DNA of 9,283 bases from an uncultured Oscillospiraceae bacterium (lineage in GTDB: Bacteria > Bacillota_A > Clostridia > Oscillospirales > Oscillospiraceae). The notes beneath the pieces are model-generated. The model was not told where the DNA came from, did no database searches, and was given only the letters and a program-made list of their open reading frames with translations. The stretch spans positions 1 to 9,283 of the forward strand of contig CAKTGD010000057.1 of NCBI GenBank assembly GCA_934561335.1. The letters are read 5' to 3'. Positions 1 to 6,245 of the stretch are shown here, piece after piece (position 1 is the stretch's first letter; each line of letters starts with the position of its first letter). A program made the position numbers and the translations under genes.

Positions 1-837
1 CGCGACTGGATCAAGATCGCCCGCTCCAGCAACGCCCGCAGCAAGATCCGCCAGTGGTTCAAGCGGGAGAAGCGGGACGAGAACATCGTCAACGGCCGCC
101 AGAGCTTCGAATCGGAGCTCAAGCGCACCGGCGTCTCTCTGAAGGAACTGCTGGCCGACGAAAATGTGCCCAACGTGCTGAAAAAGCTGAGCTTCAACTC
201 GGTGGACGATATGTACGCCGCCATCGGCTACGGCGGCGTGACGGCGCTGAAGGTGATCGGCCGCCTGCGGGAGGATATCCAGCGTATCCTGCACCAGCAT
301 CAGGCTGAGCGGCAGGCTGAGGTTCCGGTGGCAGGCCAGCCGGATGTGATGCGGCCTGCCGTACCCAAGCGGGCCCGGGGCGAACACGGCATCATCGTGG
401 AGGGGCTGAGCAACTGTCTGGTAAAGTTTTCCAAGTGCTGCTCGCCTGTGCCGGGGGACGACATTGTGGGCTTCATTACCCGGGGCTACGGCGTGTCGGT
501 GCATCGCGCCGACTGTCCCAATGTGCTGCGCTCCAAGGATAACCCCGATGAGGCGGGACGGTGGATCCGCGTCAGCTGGGCCGACAATATCAGCGAGAGC
601 TACCACACCCAGCTGCAAATCGTGGCAAAGGACCGCATCAGCCTGATCGTGGATGTGTCCACGGTGCTGTCGGCCACCAAGACGCGGGTGATGTCCATGA
701 ATGCCCGCTCCACGCCGGACGGCTTCGCCCTGCTGGATCTGGGTCTTGAGATCGGCAGCAAGGAGCAGCTGAAAACCGTGATGAACCGCCTTGAGCAGAT
801 TCAGGGCGTGATGAAGGTGACAAGACCTGCGGGATAA
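1..837 (+). CDS. relA: Bifunctional (p)ppGpp synthetase/hydrolase Rel, C-terminal part (5' end outside window)
   Basis: Stringent-response enzyme of the long RSH family; only the last 278 codons are present, open from base 1 to TAA at 835-837. The visible part starts just after the TGS domain, with the family's RDWIKIARSSNARSKIRQWF-type segment (residues 1-20 of the fragment). A helical region follows to about 100, then the Cys-rich zinc-finger-like segment (CCSPVPGD at about 146-153, conserved Cys near 172 in VHRADCPNV), then the C-terminal ACT domain (about 203-278). The synthetase and hydrolase domains are upstream and unseen, so whether both activities are intact cannot be judged. In Gram-positives this C-terminal half binds the ribosome and senses uncharged tRNA. 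It heads an operon with dtd, which also deals with mischarged tRNA; relA-dtd adjacency is common in Firmicutes. Nothing appears broken. Confidence 0.95.
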   Translation, partial: RDWIKIARSSNARSKIRQWFKREKRDENIVNGRQSFESELKRTGVSLKELLADENVPNVLKKLSFNSVDDMYAAIGYGGVTALKVIGRLREDIQRILHQHQAERQAEVPVAGQPDVMRPAVPKRARGEHGIIVEGLSNCLVKFSKCCSPVPGDDIVGFITRGYGVSVHRADCPNVLRSKDNPDEAGRWIRVSWADNISESYHTQLQIVAKDRISLIVDVSTVLSATKTRVMSMNARSTPDGFALLDLGLEIGSKEQLKTVMNRLEQIQGVMKVTRPAG

Positions 838-850
838 AGGATTTGACTTT

Positions 851-870
851 TTCGCGTCTGCGGACGCGAA
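851..870 (+). repeat. Hairpin between relA and dtd
   Basis: A perfect 8-bp inverted repeat (TTCGCGTC at 851-858, GACGCGAA at 863-870) with a 4-base loop lies in the 78-base gap. It is followed by CACTGCAAGAC rather than a T tract, and the T run is on the 5' side, so it is not a normal intrinsic terminator on either strand. A role in mRNA processing or stability between the two genes is possible. No convincing promoter was found in this gap. Confidence 0.5.
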
Positions 871-915
871 CACTGCAAGACTTTTGAATACTATCTGTAT
901 AAAGGAGATTAAACT

Positions 916-1362
916 ATGCGTGCTGTAGTAACTCGCGTAAAGCATGCCTCCGTCACCATTGACGGAAAGGTTCATGGCCAGATCGGCGAGGGCTTTTTGA
1001 TCCTGCTGGGCATTACCCATGAGGACACCGAGGCGCAGGCCGTCAAGCTGGCCGACAAGCTGACCGGCCTTCGCATTTTTGAGGACGAGAACGGCAAGAT
1101 GAACCGGGGGCTGGAGGAGGTGGGCGGAGAGCTGCTGGTCATCTCCCAGTTCACCCTGTATGGCAACTGCAAGAAGGGCCGCCGCCCTGAATTTCTGGCG
1201 GCTGCCCGGCCCGAGGTGGCCATTCCGCTGTATGAGAAGTTTGTGCAGCTGTGCCGCGACAAGGGCTTCCACACCGAGACCGGCGAGTTCGGCGCCGATA
1301 TGCAGGTGGACAGCCTGAACGATGGCCCGCTGACGCTGGTGGTAGATACCGACCAGCTGTAA
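916..1362 (+). CDS. dtd: D-aminoacyl-tRNA deacylase
   Basis: Cytosolic homodimeric enzyme that hydrolyses D-aminoacyl-tRNAs (D-Tyr-tRNA and others, also Gly-tRNA-Ala), preventing D-amino acids from entering protein. The 148-residue product has the usual length and both family signatures: the SQFTLYG motif at residues 77-83, followed by a basic KKGRRPEF stretch, and the C-terminal NDGPLT motif at 135-140 that holds the Gly-cisPro chirality filter. The N-terminus ([15 protein letters not shown]) is also typical. The ATG at 916 is chosen because AGGAGA (903-908) lies 7 bases upstream. It follows relA in the same orientation, and its TAA sits inside the ribosome site of the next gene, so the operon continues. 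No anomalies. Confidence 0.97.
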   Translation: MRAVVTRVKHASVTIDGKVHGQIGEGFLILLGITHEDTEAQAVKLADKLTGLRIFEDENGKMNRGLEEVGGELLVISQFTLYGNCKKGRRPEFLAAARPEVAIPLYEKFVQLCRDKGFHTETGEFGADMQVDSLNDGPLTLVVDTDQL

Positions 1363-1374
1363 GGAGGCGCCGTT

Positions 1375-1998
1375 ATGCAAGTACGTTCTTTGACGGTTGG
1401 CCCTGTTATGACCAACTGCTATATCCTGTGCGACGAGACGGCGGCGGTCTGCGCCGTGATCGATCCCGGCGACGAGGCCGGGCGTATCGAAAGAGAGATT
1501 GCCGCCTCCGGCTGCACGCCCACCATGATCCTGCTGACCCACGGCCACTTTGACCACTGCACCGGCGTGGCGGGTCTGCTGGAAAAGTGGCCGGAGCTGC
1601 CGGTCTATATCCATGAGGCTGATGTGACGGATACCACCGGCGAGCAGCTGGAATTCCGCCGTCTGGGGGAAAAGAACCAGCGCTATTACCGCGAGGGGGA
1701 TAAGCTGACCGTCGGCAGCCTGACGCTGGATGTGCTGGAGACGCCGGGCCATTCCCGCGGCTCCGTGTCCCTGCTGGTGGAGGGGCAGCACGTTCTTTTC
1801 TCCGGTGATACCCTGTTCCGGGGCAACTGCGGCCGGTGCGATTTTCCCGGCGGCGATTACCGGGCCATGCTGCGCTCTCTGGCCCGTCTGGGCAGGCTGG
1901 AAGGCCAGTATACCGTGTATCCCGGCCATGACGAGGCCACCGACATGGACTACGAGCGAAAGGCCAACCCCTATATGCGGCATGGTATGACGGTATGA
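1375..1998 (+). CDS. MBL-fold metallohydrolase, glyoxalase II-like
   Basis: A 207-residue metallo-beta-lactamase-fold hydrolase of the small glyoxalase II-like group (Bacillus YqgX is a comparable protein). The metal ligands are visible: THGHFDH at residues 55-61, H126 in PGHSRGS, D145 in SGDTLF, and H185 in PGHDEATD. The family binds two metal ions and hydrolyses thioesters or similar esters; S-lactoylglutathione hydrolase activity is unproven, since many Clostridia lack glutathione and a bacillithiol or cysteine thioester could be the substrate. It is shorter than true GloB (about 250) because the C-terminal helical substrate domain is missing. The ATG at 1375 has AAGGAGG at 1361-1367, overlapping the dtd stop. 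Its last codons overlap hemZ by 4 bases (ATGA, 1995-1998), implying coupled translation. Confidence 0.93.
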   Translation: MQVRSLTVGPVMTNCYILCDETAAVCAVIDPGDEAGRIEREIAASGCTPTMILLTHGHFDHCTGVAGLLEKWPELPVYIHEADVTDTTGEQLEFRRLGEKNQRYYREGDKLTVGSLTLDVLETPGHSRGSVSLLVEGQHVLFSGDTLFRGNCGRCDFPGGDYRAMLRSLARLGRLEGQYTVYPGHDEATDMDYERKANPYMRHGMTV

Positions 1999-3488
1999 AG
2001 CTGATTTTTACCGGTCACGATGACCGCTATGCCATTGAGCAGGATCTGCTGGCCTTTTTCCCCAACGAGCGCCCGGTGTATGACCCGGCGGCGGAGGAGG
2101 AGAACTGCGCATGGGTCAGGCTGTCACAGGGGGCGGTATACGCCACCGCGACCAGCCGCATCCTCTATCAGGGGCGGGAGGGCCGCGGTATTTCCCGGGT
2201 ACGGATCGACCCTGCGCTGAGCGCCTACCAGCAGGAGGGACTGCGGCAGCGGGCGCTGAAGATGAGCTTTTTCAAGGCGTCTGTGGAAATTCTGGGCCAT
2301 GTGCCTGCCTGGGGCAGCCTGACGGGCGTGCGCCCGGCCAAGCTGGCGGCGCGCCTGCTGCGCGGCGGCATGACCCCCCGGCAGGCGGATCGGGAGCTGG
2401 CGCGTACCTATCAGGTATCTGCGCCGCGCCGCCGCATGTGTATCGAAGCCGCTCAGGCCGGCATTGCCGCCAAGGAGGCGCTTGCACCCAACGAGATATC
2501 CCTCTATGTGGGTATCCCCTTCTGCCCCACCCGCTGCGCCTATTGCAGCTTTGTGTCCCAGTCGGTAGAGCGTTCCTTCAAGCTGATGGAGCCTTATCTG
2601 GAGGCACTGGAGCGGGAGATCACGCTGGCCGGACAGATGGTGCGGGACACGGGGCTTCGCATCAAGGCCTTCTATATGGGCGGCGGCACGCCCACCACCC
2701 TGTCGGCCCGGCAGATGGATCGCCTGCTGGAGCACCTGAACCGCAGCTTTGATCTGAGCGGCGTGGTGGAATACTGCATCGAGGCCGGGCGGCCCGACAC
2801 CATCGACCGTGAGAAATTGCAGGTGCTGCTGGATCACGGGGCGGACCGTATCAGCGTCAACCCCCAGTCGCTGGATGACCGGGTGCTGCATGCCATCGGG
2901 CGCAAGCACTCGGCGGCGGATATTCTGGACGCCATGGCGCTGGCCGCCTCCATGGGCTTTCCCCATGTGAACATGGATCTGATCGCGGGATTGCCTGCTG
3001 ACACGCCGGAGGGTTTCCGCCGGACGCTGGATGCGTGCATCCGGTGCGGAGCGGATAACATCACCGTCCACACGCTGGCCTTGAAGAAGGGCAGCCGCCT
3101 GACGCTGGAGGGCAGCCCCATTCCCCCGCCGGAGGCGGTGGCGCAGATGCTGGACTATGCCGACCCCACCCTGCGTGCCGCTGGGTTCGCACCCTACTAC
3201 CTCTATCGGCAGAAATATATGTCCGGCAGCTTTGAAAATGTGGGCTGGTGCATATCCGGCGCAGAGGGACTGTATAATATCTACATCATGGAGGAGCTGC
3301 ACAGCATTCTGTCGCTGGGTGCAGGCGGCTCCACCAAAATGGTGGATCTGCGCCGGGATGACCGGATCGAGCGGCTGTTCCACCCCAAATATCCGCTGGA
3401 GTATATCCAGCGGCAGGAGCAGGTGGCCGATAATCTGGAGAAGTTTGCCGCCTTCCACCGGGAGATGCTGGGAGATATGGGAAAATAA
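1995..3488 (+). CDS. hemZ: Radical SAM protein HemZ (oxygen-independent coproporphyrinogen dehydrogenase-like)
   Basis: A 497-residue HemN-superfamily radical SAM enzyme. The first 165 or so residues are the HemZ-type N-terminal extension, with a conserved GSLTGVRPAKLA segment at 108-119. The radical SAM core starts at YVGIPFCPTRCAYCSF; its 4Fe-4S ligands are C177, C181 and C184, and the glycine-rich SAM-contact motif is GGGTPT (229-234). The residue two after the last ligand is Phe, the HemW/HemZ pattern, not the fourth Cys of classical HemN. HemZ is annotated as the anaerobic coproporphyrinogen III dehydrogenase, but the HemW-like signature leaves open a haem-handling role. Start ATG 1995 overlaps the preceding gene's stop (ATGA). 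The gene ends at TAA 3486-3488, followed by a weak 6-bp hairpin without a T tract and an 82-base gap to the next gene. Confidence 0.93.
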   Translation: MKLIFTGHDDRYAIEQDLLAFFPNERPVYDPAAEEENCAWVRLSQGAVYATATSRILYQGREGRGISRVRIDPALSAYQQEGLRQRALKMSFFKASVEILGHVPAWGSLTGVRPAKLAARLLRGGMTPRQADRELARTYQVSAPRRRMCIEAAQAGIAAKEALAPNEISLYVGIPFCPTRCAYCSFVSQSVERSFKLMEPYLEALEREITLAGQMVRDTGLRIKAFYMGGGTPTTLSARQMDRLLEHLNRSFDLSGVVEYCIEAGRPDTIDREKLQVLLDHGADRISVNPQSLDDRVLHAIGRKHSAADILDAMALAASMGFPHVNMDLIAGLPADTPEGFRRTLDACIRCGADNITVHTLALKKGSRLTLEGSPIPPPEAVAQMLDYADPTLRAAGFAPYYLYRQKYMSGSFENVGWCISGAEGLYNIYIMEELHSILSLGAGGSTKMVDLRRDDRIERLFHPKYPLEYIQRQEQVADNLEKFAAFHREMLGDMGK

Positions 3489-3570
3489 CGTTTTCCTGTC
3501 ATTCCGGGCCGGTGCTCGCCGCGACGGGCCTCCCCTACTCCTGACCATGACGCTTTAGGGAGGTGACGGC

Positions 3571-5151
3571 TTGCAGCGCAGGCAGAATTTTTTAAGCGGC
3601 GCTGCCGTTCTGGCCGGTGCGGTGGCCGTGACCAAGGTGCTGGGCGCCCTGTACAAGATTCCGCTGGGCAACCTGCTGGGCAGTCAGGGCATGGCCCACT
3701 TCTACGCCGCCTATAATATCTATAATCTGCTGCTGATGCTGTCCACGGCCGGCCTGCCGCTGGCTGCCTCGCGTCTGGTGGCGCAGGCGGCGGCTCAGGG
3801 CCGCGGCGATCAGACGCGGCAGGTGTTCCGCGCCGCCCTGGTGCTGCTGGGTGCGGCGGGGGCAGCGTTTTCCGCGCTGATGCTGCTGCTGCCCCACGCG
3901 CTGGCCGGTGCGCTGCACGACGATGCGGCCGCCGCCGCGATCCGGGTGCTGGCGCCGTCGGTGCTGTGCGTATGCCTGACCTCCGCCATCCGGGGGTATA
4001 CGCAGGGGCTGGGCAACATGACGCCCACCGCCGTCAGCCAGATCATCGAATCTGCCTGCAAGCTGGCGGTGGGTCTGGGTCTGTGCGCCTTTTTGCTGCG
4101 CCGCGGCGCAGCGCCGGAGGCGGGCGCTGCCGGCGCCATTGCCGGCGTAACCTGCGGCACGGCGCTGGGGCTTGCTTTTCTCCTGTGGGCGCTGAGGTAT
4201 CAGACCGTCCCACGGGGCGGTGACGTGCCAGAGCCGCTGGGCGCCGCCATGGGGCAGCTGCTGCGCATCGGCGTGCCCATCACACTGGCCGGAGGCGGCA
4301 TGAGCCTGATGACGCTGCTGGATCAGTCGCTGGTGCTGGGCACGCTGCAAACCACGCTGGGCCTGTCCGCTCAGGCTGCCGCCGAGCAGTATGGCCAGTA
4401 CACCTTCGGCATGACGCTGTTTGTGCTGCCGCCATCGTTTATTTTTCCGCTGACGGTGTCGCTGATCCCGGCCATCACCCGGGCCAGAGAGCGGCGGGAT
4501 CATGCTGCGGCGCGGCGGCTGACAGCCGCGGCGATCCGTATTACGGCGCTGCTGGCCCTGCCCATGGGGGCGGGGCTCAGCGTACTGGCCGGGCCGATCC
4601 TTCACCTGCTGTATCCCGCCGTGCCTGAAACGGCGGAGGCGGCCGCCTATCACCTGACGGTGCTGGGCGCAGCCAGTATCTTTGTCTGCTTGATGGTGGT
4701 GACCAACGGCATTTTGCAGGCCTGCGGCCGTGAGCGCGTTCCGATCCTGACGCTGCTGTGCGGCGGCGCGCTGAAGGTGGCGGCCAACTACCTGATGGTG
4801 GGCGACCCCGCCGTGGGGATCCGCGGCGCGCCGGTGGGCACGCTGTACAGCTATGTCCTGATCGTGGCGCTGAACATGATTGCCGTCCACCGCTGCCTCC
4901 GCGGGCAGGTGGACTACTTCCGCTGCCTGTGGAAGCCTGCGCTGTGCGCCGCCGCGATGGCGCTGGGCGCACGGGGGTGCTACATGCTGCTGTACCTTCG
5001 GATTTCCCAGAATCTGGCAACCATTGCCGCGGTAATCGTGGGCGCGGGGATCTATGGGCTGCTGGCCCTTTCGCTGGGCGCGGTGACGGCGGAGGACCTG
5101 CGCGCCCTCCCGAAAGGGGAAAAATGGGCCAAGCGCCTGCATTTGCGGTGA
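3571..5151 (+). CDS. spoVB: SpoVB/MurJ-like MOP-family lipid flippase (stage V sporulation protein B type)
   Basis: A 526-residue very hydrophobic protein with about 14 predicted membrane segments, of the MOP (MATE/PST/MurJ) exporter superfamily. The opening QRRQNFLSGAAVLAGAVAVTKVLGALYKIPLG and the AAYNIYNLLLMLSTAGLPLAASRLV region that follows are typical of SpoVB and Bacillus YabM. Such proteins are thought to flip lipid-linked peptidoglycan precursors across the membrane; SpoVB is needed for spore cortex synthesis. Because it precedes rqcP-yabP-yabQ-divIC, as yabM does in Bacillus, it may be the YabM/MurJ-like paralogue and not SpoVB itself; sequence alone cannot decide. The start is TTG 3571, supported by a strong AGGGAGGTGA (3557-3566); no in-frame ATG near it gives the conserved N-terminus. 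The 82-base upstream gap shows no clear promoter, so it may be read from the hemZ operon. Confidence 0.9.
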   Translation: MQRRQNFLSGAAVLAGAVAVTKVLGALYKIPLGNLLGSQGMAHFYAAYNIYNLLLMLSTAGLPLAASRLVAQAAAQGRGDQTRQVFRAALVLLGAAGAAFSALMLLLPHALAGALHDDAAAAAIRVLAPSVLCVCLTSAIRGYTQGLGNMTPTAVSQIIESACKLAVGLGLCAFLLRRGAAPEAGAAGAIAGVTCGTALGLAFLLWALRYQTVPRGGDVPEPLGAAMGQLLRIGVPITLAGGGMSLMTLLDQSLVLGTLQTTLGLSAQAAAEQYGQYTFGMTLFVLPPSFIFPLTVSLIPAITRARERRDHAAARRLTAAAIRITALLALPMGAGLSVLAGPILHLLYPAVPETAEAAAYHLTVLGAASIFVCLMVVTNGILQACGRERVPILTLLCGGALKVAANYLMVGDPAVGIRGAPVGTLYSYVLIVALNMIAVHRCLRGQVDYFRCLWKPALCAAAMALGARGCYMLLYLRISQNLATIAAVIVGAGIYGLLALSLGAVTAEDLRALPKGEKWAKRLHLR

Positions 5152-5163
5152 TTTTTCCCCTTT
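5113..5163 (+). terminator. Probable intrinsic terminator of the flippase gene
   Basis: A perfect 13-bp inverted repeat: AAAGGGGAAAAAT (5113-5125) pairs with ATTTTTCCCCTTT (5151-5163), with a 25-base loop. The 5' arm is inside the last codons of the flippase gene and the 3' arm begins at its stop codon, followed by TTCTGTC. The long loop and modest T tail make it less classical than the other terminators here. The CCTTTT of the 3' arm could instead pair with AAAAGG at 5171-5176. Confidence 0.6.
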
Positions 5164-5178
5164 TCTGTCGAAAAGGTC

Positions 5179-5207
5179 TTGCAATGAAACGGCAAATATG
5201 GTAAATT
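5179..5207 (+). promoter_or_regulatory. Putative sigma-A promoter of the HU gene
   Basis: TTGCAA (5179-5184), 17-base spacer, TAAATT (5202-5207) preceded by TGG, an extended -10 (TGn). Each hexamer matches 4 of 6 consensus bases. Transcription would start near 5214, giving a leader of about 95 bases. The region is much richer in A and T than its surroundings. Confidence 0.55.
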
Positions 5208-5214
5208 TTCAATT

Positions 5215-5240
5215 GGCCTTCGGTAGTAAGGCCGCCTTTT
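5215..5240 (+). promoter_or_regulatory. Hairpin at the 5' end of the HU leader (stability element or attenuator)
   Basis: GGCCTT (5215-5220) and AAGGCC (5228-5233) form a 6-bp stem with a 7-base loop, followed by GCC and TTTTGTTCTT. If the promoter at 5179-5207 is right, this hairpin is at the very 5' end of the mRNA, a place where stems protect abundant mRNAs from decay. The T-rich tail also allows a weak attenuator, or a second terminator for the upstream gene. The rest of the leader (5241-5295) shows no clear structure. Confidence 0.4.
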
Positions 5241-5309
5241 GTTCTTAATGCGACACGTTTCGTTTTAGGATATGTTGTCACCAATGAAAAATTTTAGGAG
5301 GAAGAACCC

Positions 5310-5582
5310 ATGAATAAAACCGAACTGATCAATGCCGTCGCCGAGAAGGCGGACCTGTCTAAGAAGAATGCCGAGGCCGCTGTCAACGCCACGCTGGCCG
5401 CCATCACCGAGAGCCTGAAGGCTGAGGAGAAGGTGCAGCTGGTGGGCTTTGGCTCCTTTGAGGTGAAGCACCGCGCCGAGCGTACCGGCCTGAATCCCCG
5501 CACCGGCGATTCCGTGACCATCGCCGCCTCCAAGGTTCCCGCTTTCAAGGCCGGCAAGGCACTGAAGGACGCCGTTAAGTAA
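5310..5582 (+). CDS. hup: HU family DNA-binding protein
   Basis: Small basic histone-like protein of 90 residues, the standard HU length; it binds DNA as a dimer without strong sequence preference, bends it and compacts the nucleoid. The whole fold is recognisable: the N-terminal helical dimer part ([21 protein letters not shown]), the GFGSFEVK signature at residues 46-53, the beta-arm with the DNA-intercalating proline in LNPRTGD (about 61-67), and the C-terminal [17 protein letters not shown] 5310 is placed by TAGGAGG (5295-5301), 8 bases upstream. It has its own probable promoter and terminators on both sides, so it looks like a separately and highly expressed unit. In Bacillus the comparable position between the flippase and S4 genes is held by mazG (yabN), which is absent here. 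Confidence 0.97.
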   Translation: MNKTELINAVAEKADLSKKNAEAAVNATLAAITESLKAEEKVQLVGFGSFEVKHRAERTGLNPRTGDSVTIAASKVPAFKAGKALKDAVK

Positions 5583-5600
5583 ACCGATCTATGTGCATGT

Positions 5601-5633
5601 AAGGAAAGCGGCAGCGCCGCTTTCCTTTTTATT
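5601..5633 (+). terminator. Intrinsic terminator after HU
   Basis: GGAAAGCGGC (5603-5612), 3-base loop, GCCGCTTTCC (5616-5625), then TTTTTATT. The 10-bp perfect GC-rich stem can be extended by two A-T pairs. It is a strong classical terminator. It ends only a few bases before the rqcP ribosome site (5637-5643), so rqcP must rely on read-through or on a promoter not evident here. Confidence 0.92.
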
Positions 5634-5650
5634 CCGAAGGAGGACACGCG

Positions 5651-5905
5651 ATGCGACTGGACAAATACCTGAAGGTAAGCCGCCTGATCAAGCGGCGCAC
5701 CGTGGCCAACGAGGCCTGCGACAATCAGCGGGTCACGGTCAACGGACGGGTGGCCCGGGCCTCTTACGACGTGAAGGTGGGGGACGTGATCACCATCCGC
5801 TTTGGTCAGAAGGCTCTGTCGGTGGAGGTGGTGTCGGTGGCCGACAATGTGGGCAAGACAGACGCCGCCGCCATGTACCGGGAAACCACGGACAAGACGT
5901 TATAA
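5651..5905 (+). CDS. rqcP: RqcP, S4-domain ribosome-associated quality-control protein (YabO)
   Basis: An 84-residue S4 RNA-binding protein closely resembling Bacillus YabO, now RqcP. RqcP binds stalled large ribosomal subunits carrying peptidyl-tRNA and works with RqcH to add C-terminal alanine tails that mark unfinished proteins for destruction. The S4 motif spans about residues 1-60: MRLDKYLKVSRLIKRRT, then QRVTVNGRVARASYDVKVGD, then the strongly conserved ITIRFGQK (48-55). It ends with a short tail containing AAAMY, also seen in Bacillus. AAGGAGG (5637-5643) lies 7 bases before ATG 5651. It is the first gene of the rqcP-yabP-yabQ-divIC block. Its stop codon is embedded in the -35 region of the putative sigma-E promoter for yabP. 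Confidence 0.95.
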   Translation: MRLDKYLKVSRLIKRRTVANEACDNQRVTVNGRVARASYDVKVGDVITIRFGQKALSVEVVSVADNVGKTDAAAMYRETTDKTL

Positions 5906-5928
5906 TTTCCGCCGCCCTCTCATACAAT
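5900..5928 (+). promoter_or_regulatory. Putative sigma-E (mother-cell sporulation) promoter of yabP
   Basis: CATACAAT at 5921-5928 matches the Bacillus sigma-E -10 consensus (CATACAHT) at every position. Fourteen bases upstream, TTATAAT (5900-5906) matches 5 of 7 positions of the -35 consensus KMATATT, and 14-15 is the preferred spacing. The start site would be near 5935. This fits the known sigma-E control of yabP and yabQ in Bacillus. The same -35 region contains a TATAAT (5901-5906), but there is no sigma-A -35 at the right distance from it. Confidence 0.7.
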
Positions 5929-5960
5929 GCAGTAACGCTTTGTATGAGAGGGTGTTTCTT
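5915..5960 (+). promoter_or_regulatory. RBS-sequestering hairpin / conditional terminator ahead of yabP
   Basis: CCCTCTCATACAA (5915-5927) and TTGTATGAGAGGG (5940-5952) form a perfect 13-bp stem with a 12-base loop, followed by TGTTTCTTTT. It has the form of an intrinsic terminator, but its 3' arm also holds the yabP ribosome-binding site (GAGAGGG, 5946-5952), and its 5' arm holds the sigma-E -10 element. Transcripts coming from rqcP would carry both arms; those started near 5935 would carry only the 3' arm. Confidence 0.75.
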
Positions 5961-6245
5961 TTGGCATATGAGACGAACGGCGGCAGCGCCATGTACCACC
6001 GGCTGACCATGGAGGGCCGGGAAAAGCTGACGGTGGGCGGTGTGGAGGACGTGGAGCGCTTTGATGAGGAATGCATCGTCGTGACCACCTGCGCCGGAAC
6101 GCTGGTGGTCACCGGCGAGGAGCTGCACATCGGCAAGCTGAGTCTGGACGGCGGCGAGCTGCATGTGGACGGCCATATTGACGGCATAAGCTACGAGGAG
6201 GAGCAGCCGGTGAGCCGGGGGCTGTTCAGCCGCCTGTTTACCTGA
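5961..6245 (+). CDS. yabP: Sporulation protein YabP
   Basis: A 94-residue YabP/YqfC-family protein. In Bacillus yabP is transcribed by sigma-E in the mother cell, ahead of yabQ; YqfC, a relative, is similarly sporulation-specific. Its biochemical role is unknown. The domain is recognisable from REKLTVGGVEDVERFDEE (about residues 20-37) through TLVVTGEELHIGKLSLDGGEL (about 47-67) to the C-terminal GLFSRLF, which resembles the FF.KLF ending of the family. TTG 5961 is preferred as start: it follows GAGAGGG (5946-5952) by 8 bases and gives the MAYE opening typical of clostridial YabP. ATG 5991 is the alternative but lacks a ribosome site. The stop overlaps the yabQ start by one base (TGATG, 6243-6247). 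Confidence 0.9.
   Translation: MAYETNGGSAMYHRLTMEGREKLTVGGVEDVERFDEECIVVTTCAGTLVVTGEELHIGKLSLDGGELHVDGHIDGISYEEEQPVSRGLFSRLFT

Noticed and set aside
843..871. TTGACT at 843-848 as a -35 for a dtd promoter
   Set aside because: The bases 17 downstream (GCGAAC region) fall in the hairpin and do not resemble a -10.
3480..3496. GGAAAA/TTTTCC hairpin at the hemZ stop as a terminator
   Set aside because: Only 6 bp, A/T-rich, with no T tract behind it; too weak to call.
2124..3548. 474-codon minus-strand open frame opposite hemZ
   Set aside because: Same antisense-shadow composition; hemZ motifs on the plus strand are unambiguous.
3157..3558. Plus-strand frame overlapping the hemZ end and the following gap
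   Set aside because: Lies out of frame within hemZ, has a random-looking Pro/Cys/Trp-rich product and no ribosome site.
3592..5184. 530-codon open frame on the minus strand opposite the flippase gene
   Set aside because: Composition (Gln, Arg, His and Gly rich, no domain) is the usual antisense shadow of a GC-rich gene; the plus strand encodes a clear multi-span membrane protein.
4577..5284. 235-codon minus-strand open frame over the flippase end and the HU leader
   Set aside because: Pro/Arg/Ser-rich sequence without a family resemblance and no convincing ribosome site.
5901..5906. TATAAT as a sigma-A -10 element for yabP
   Set aside because: No -35-like hexamer 16-18 bases upstream; it arises from the rqcP end (Leu codon plus TAA), and the sigma-E reading with N14 spacing to CATACAAT fits better.
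5802..5960. Start of yabP at upstream in-frame codons
   Set aside because: Would overlap rqcP by about 100 bases and add residues with no family similarity; TTG 5961 has a properly spaced ribosome site and gives the family N-terminus.
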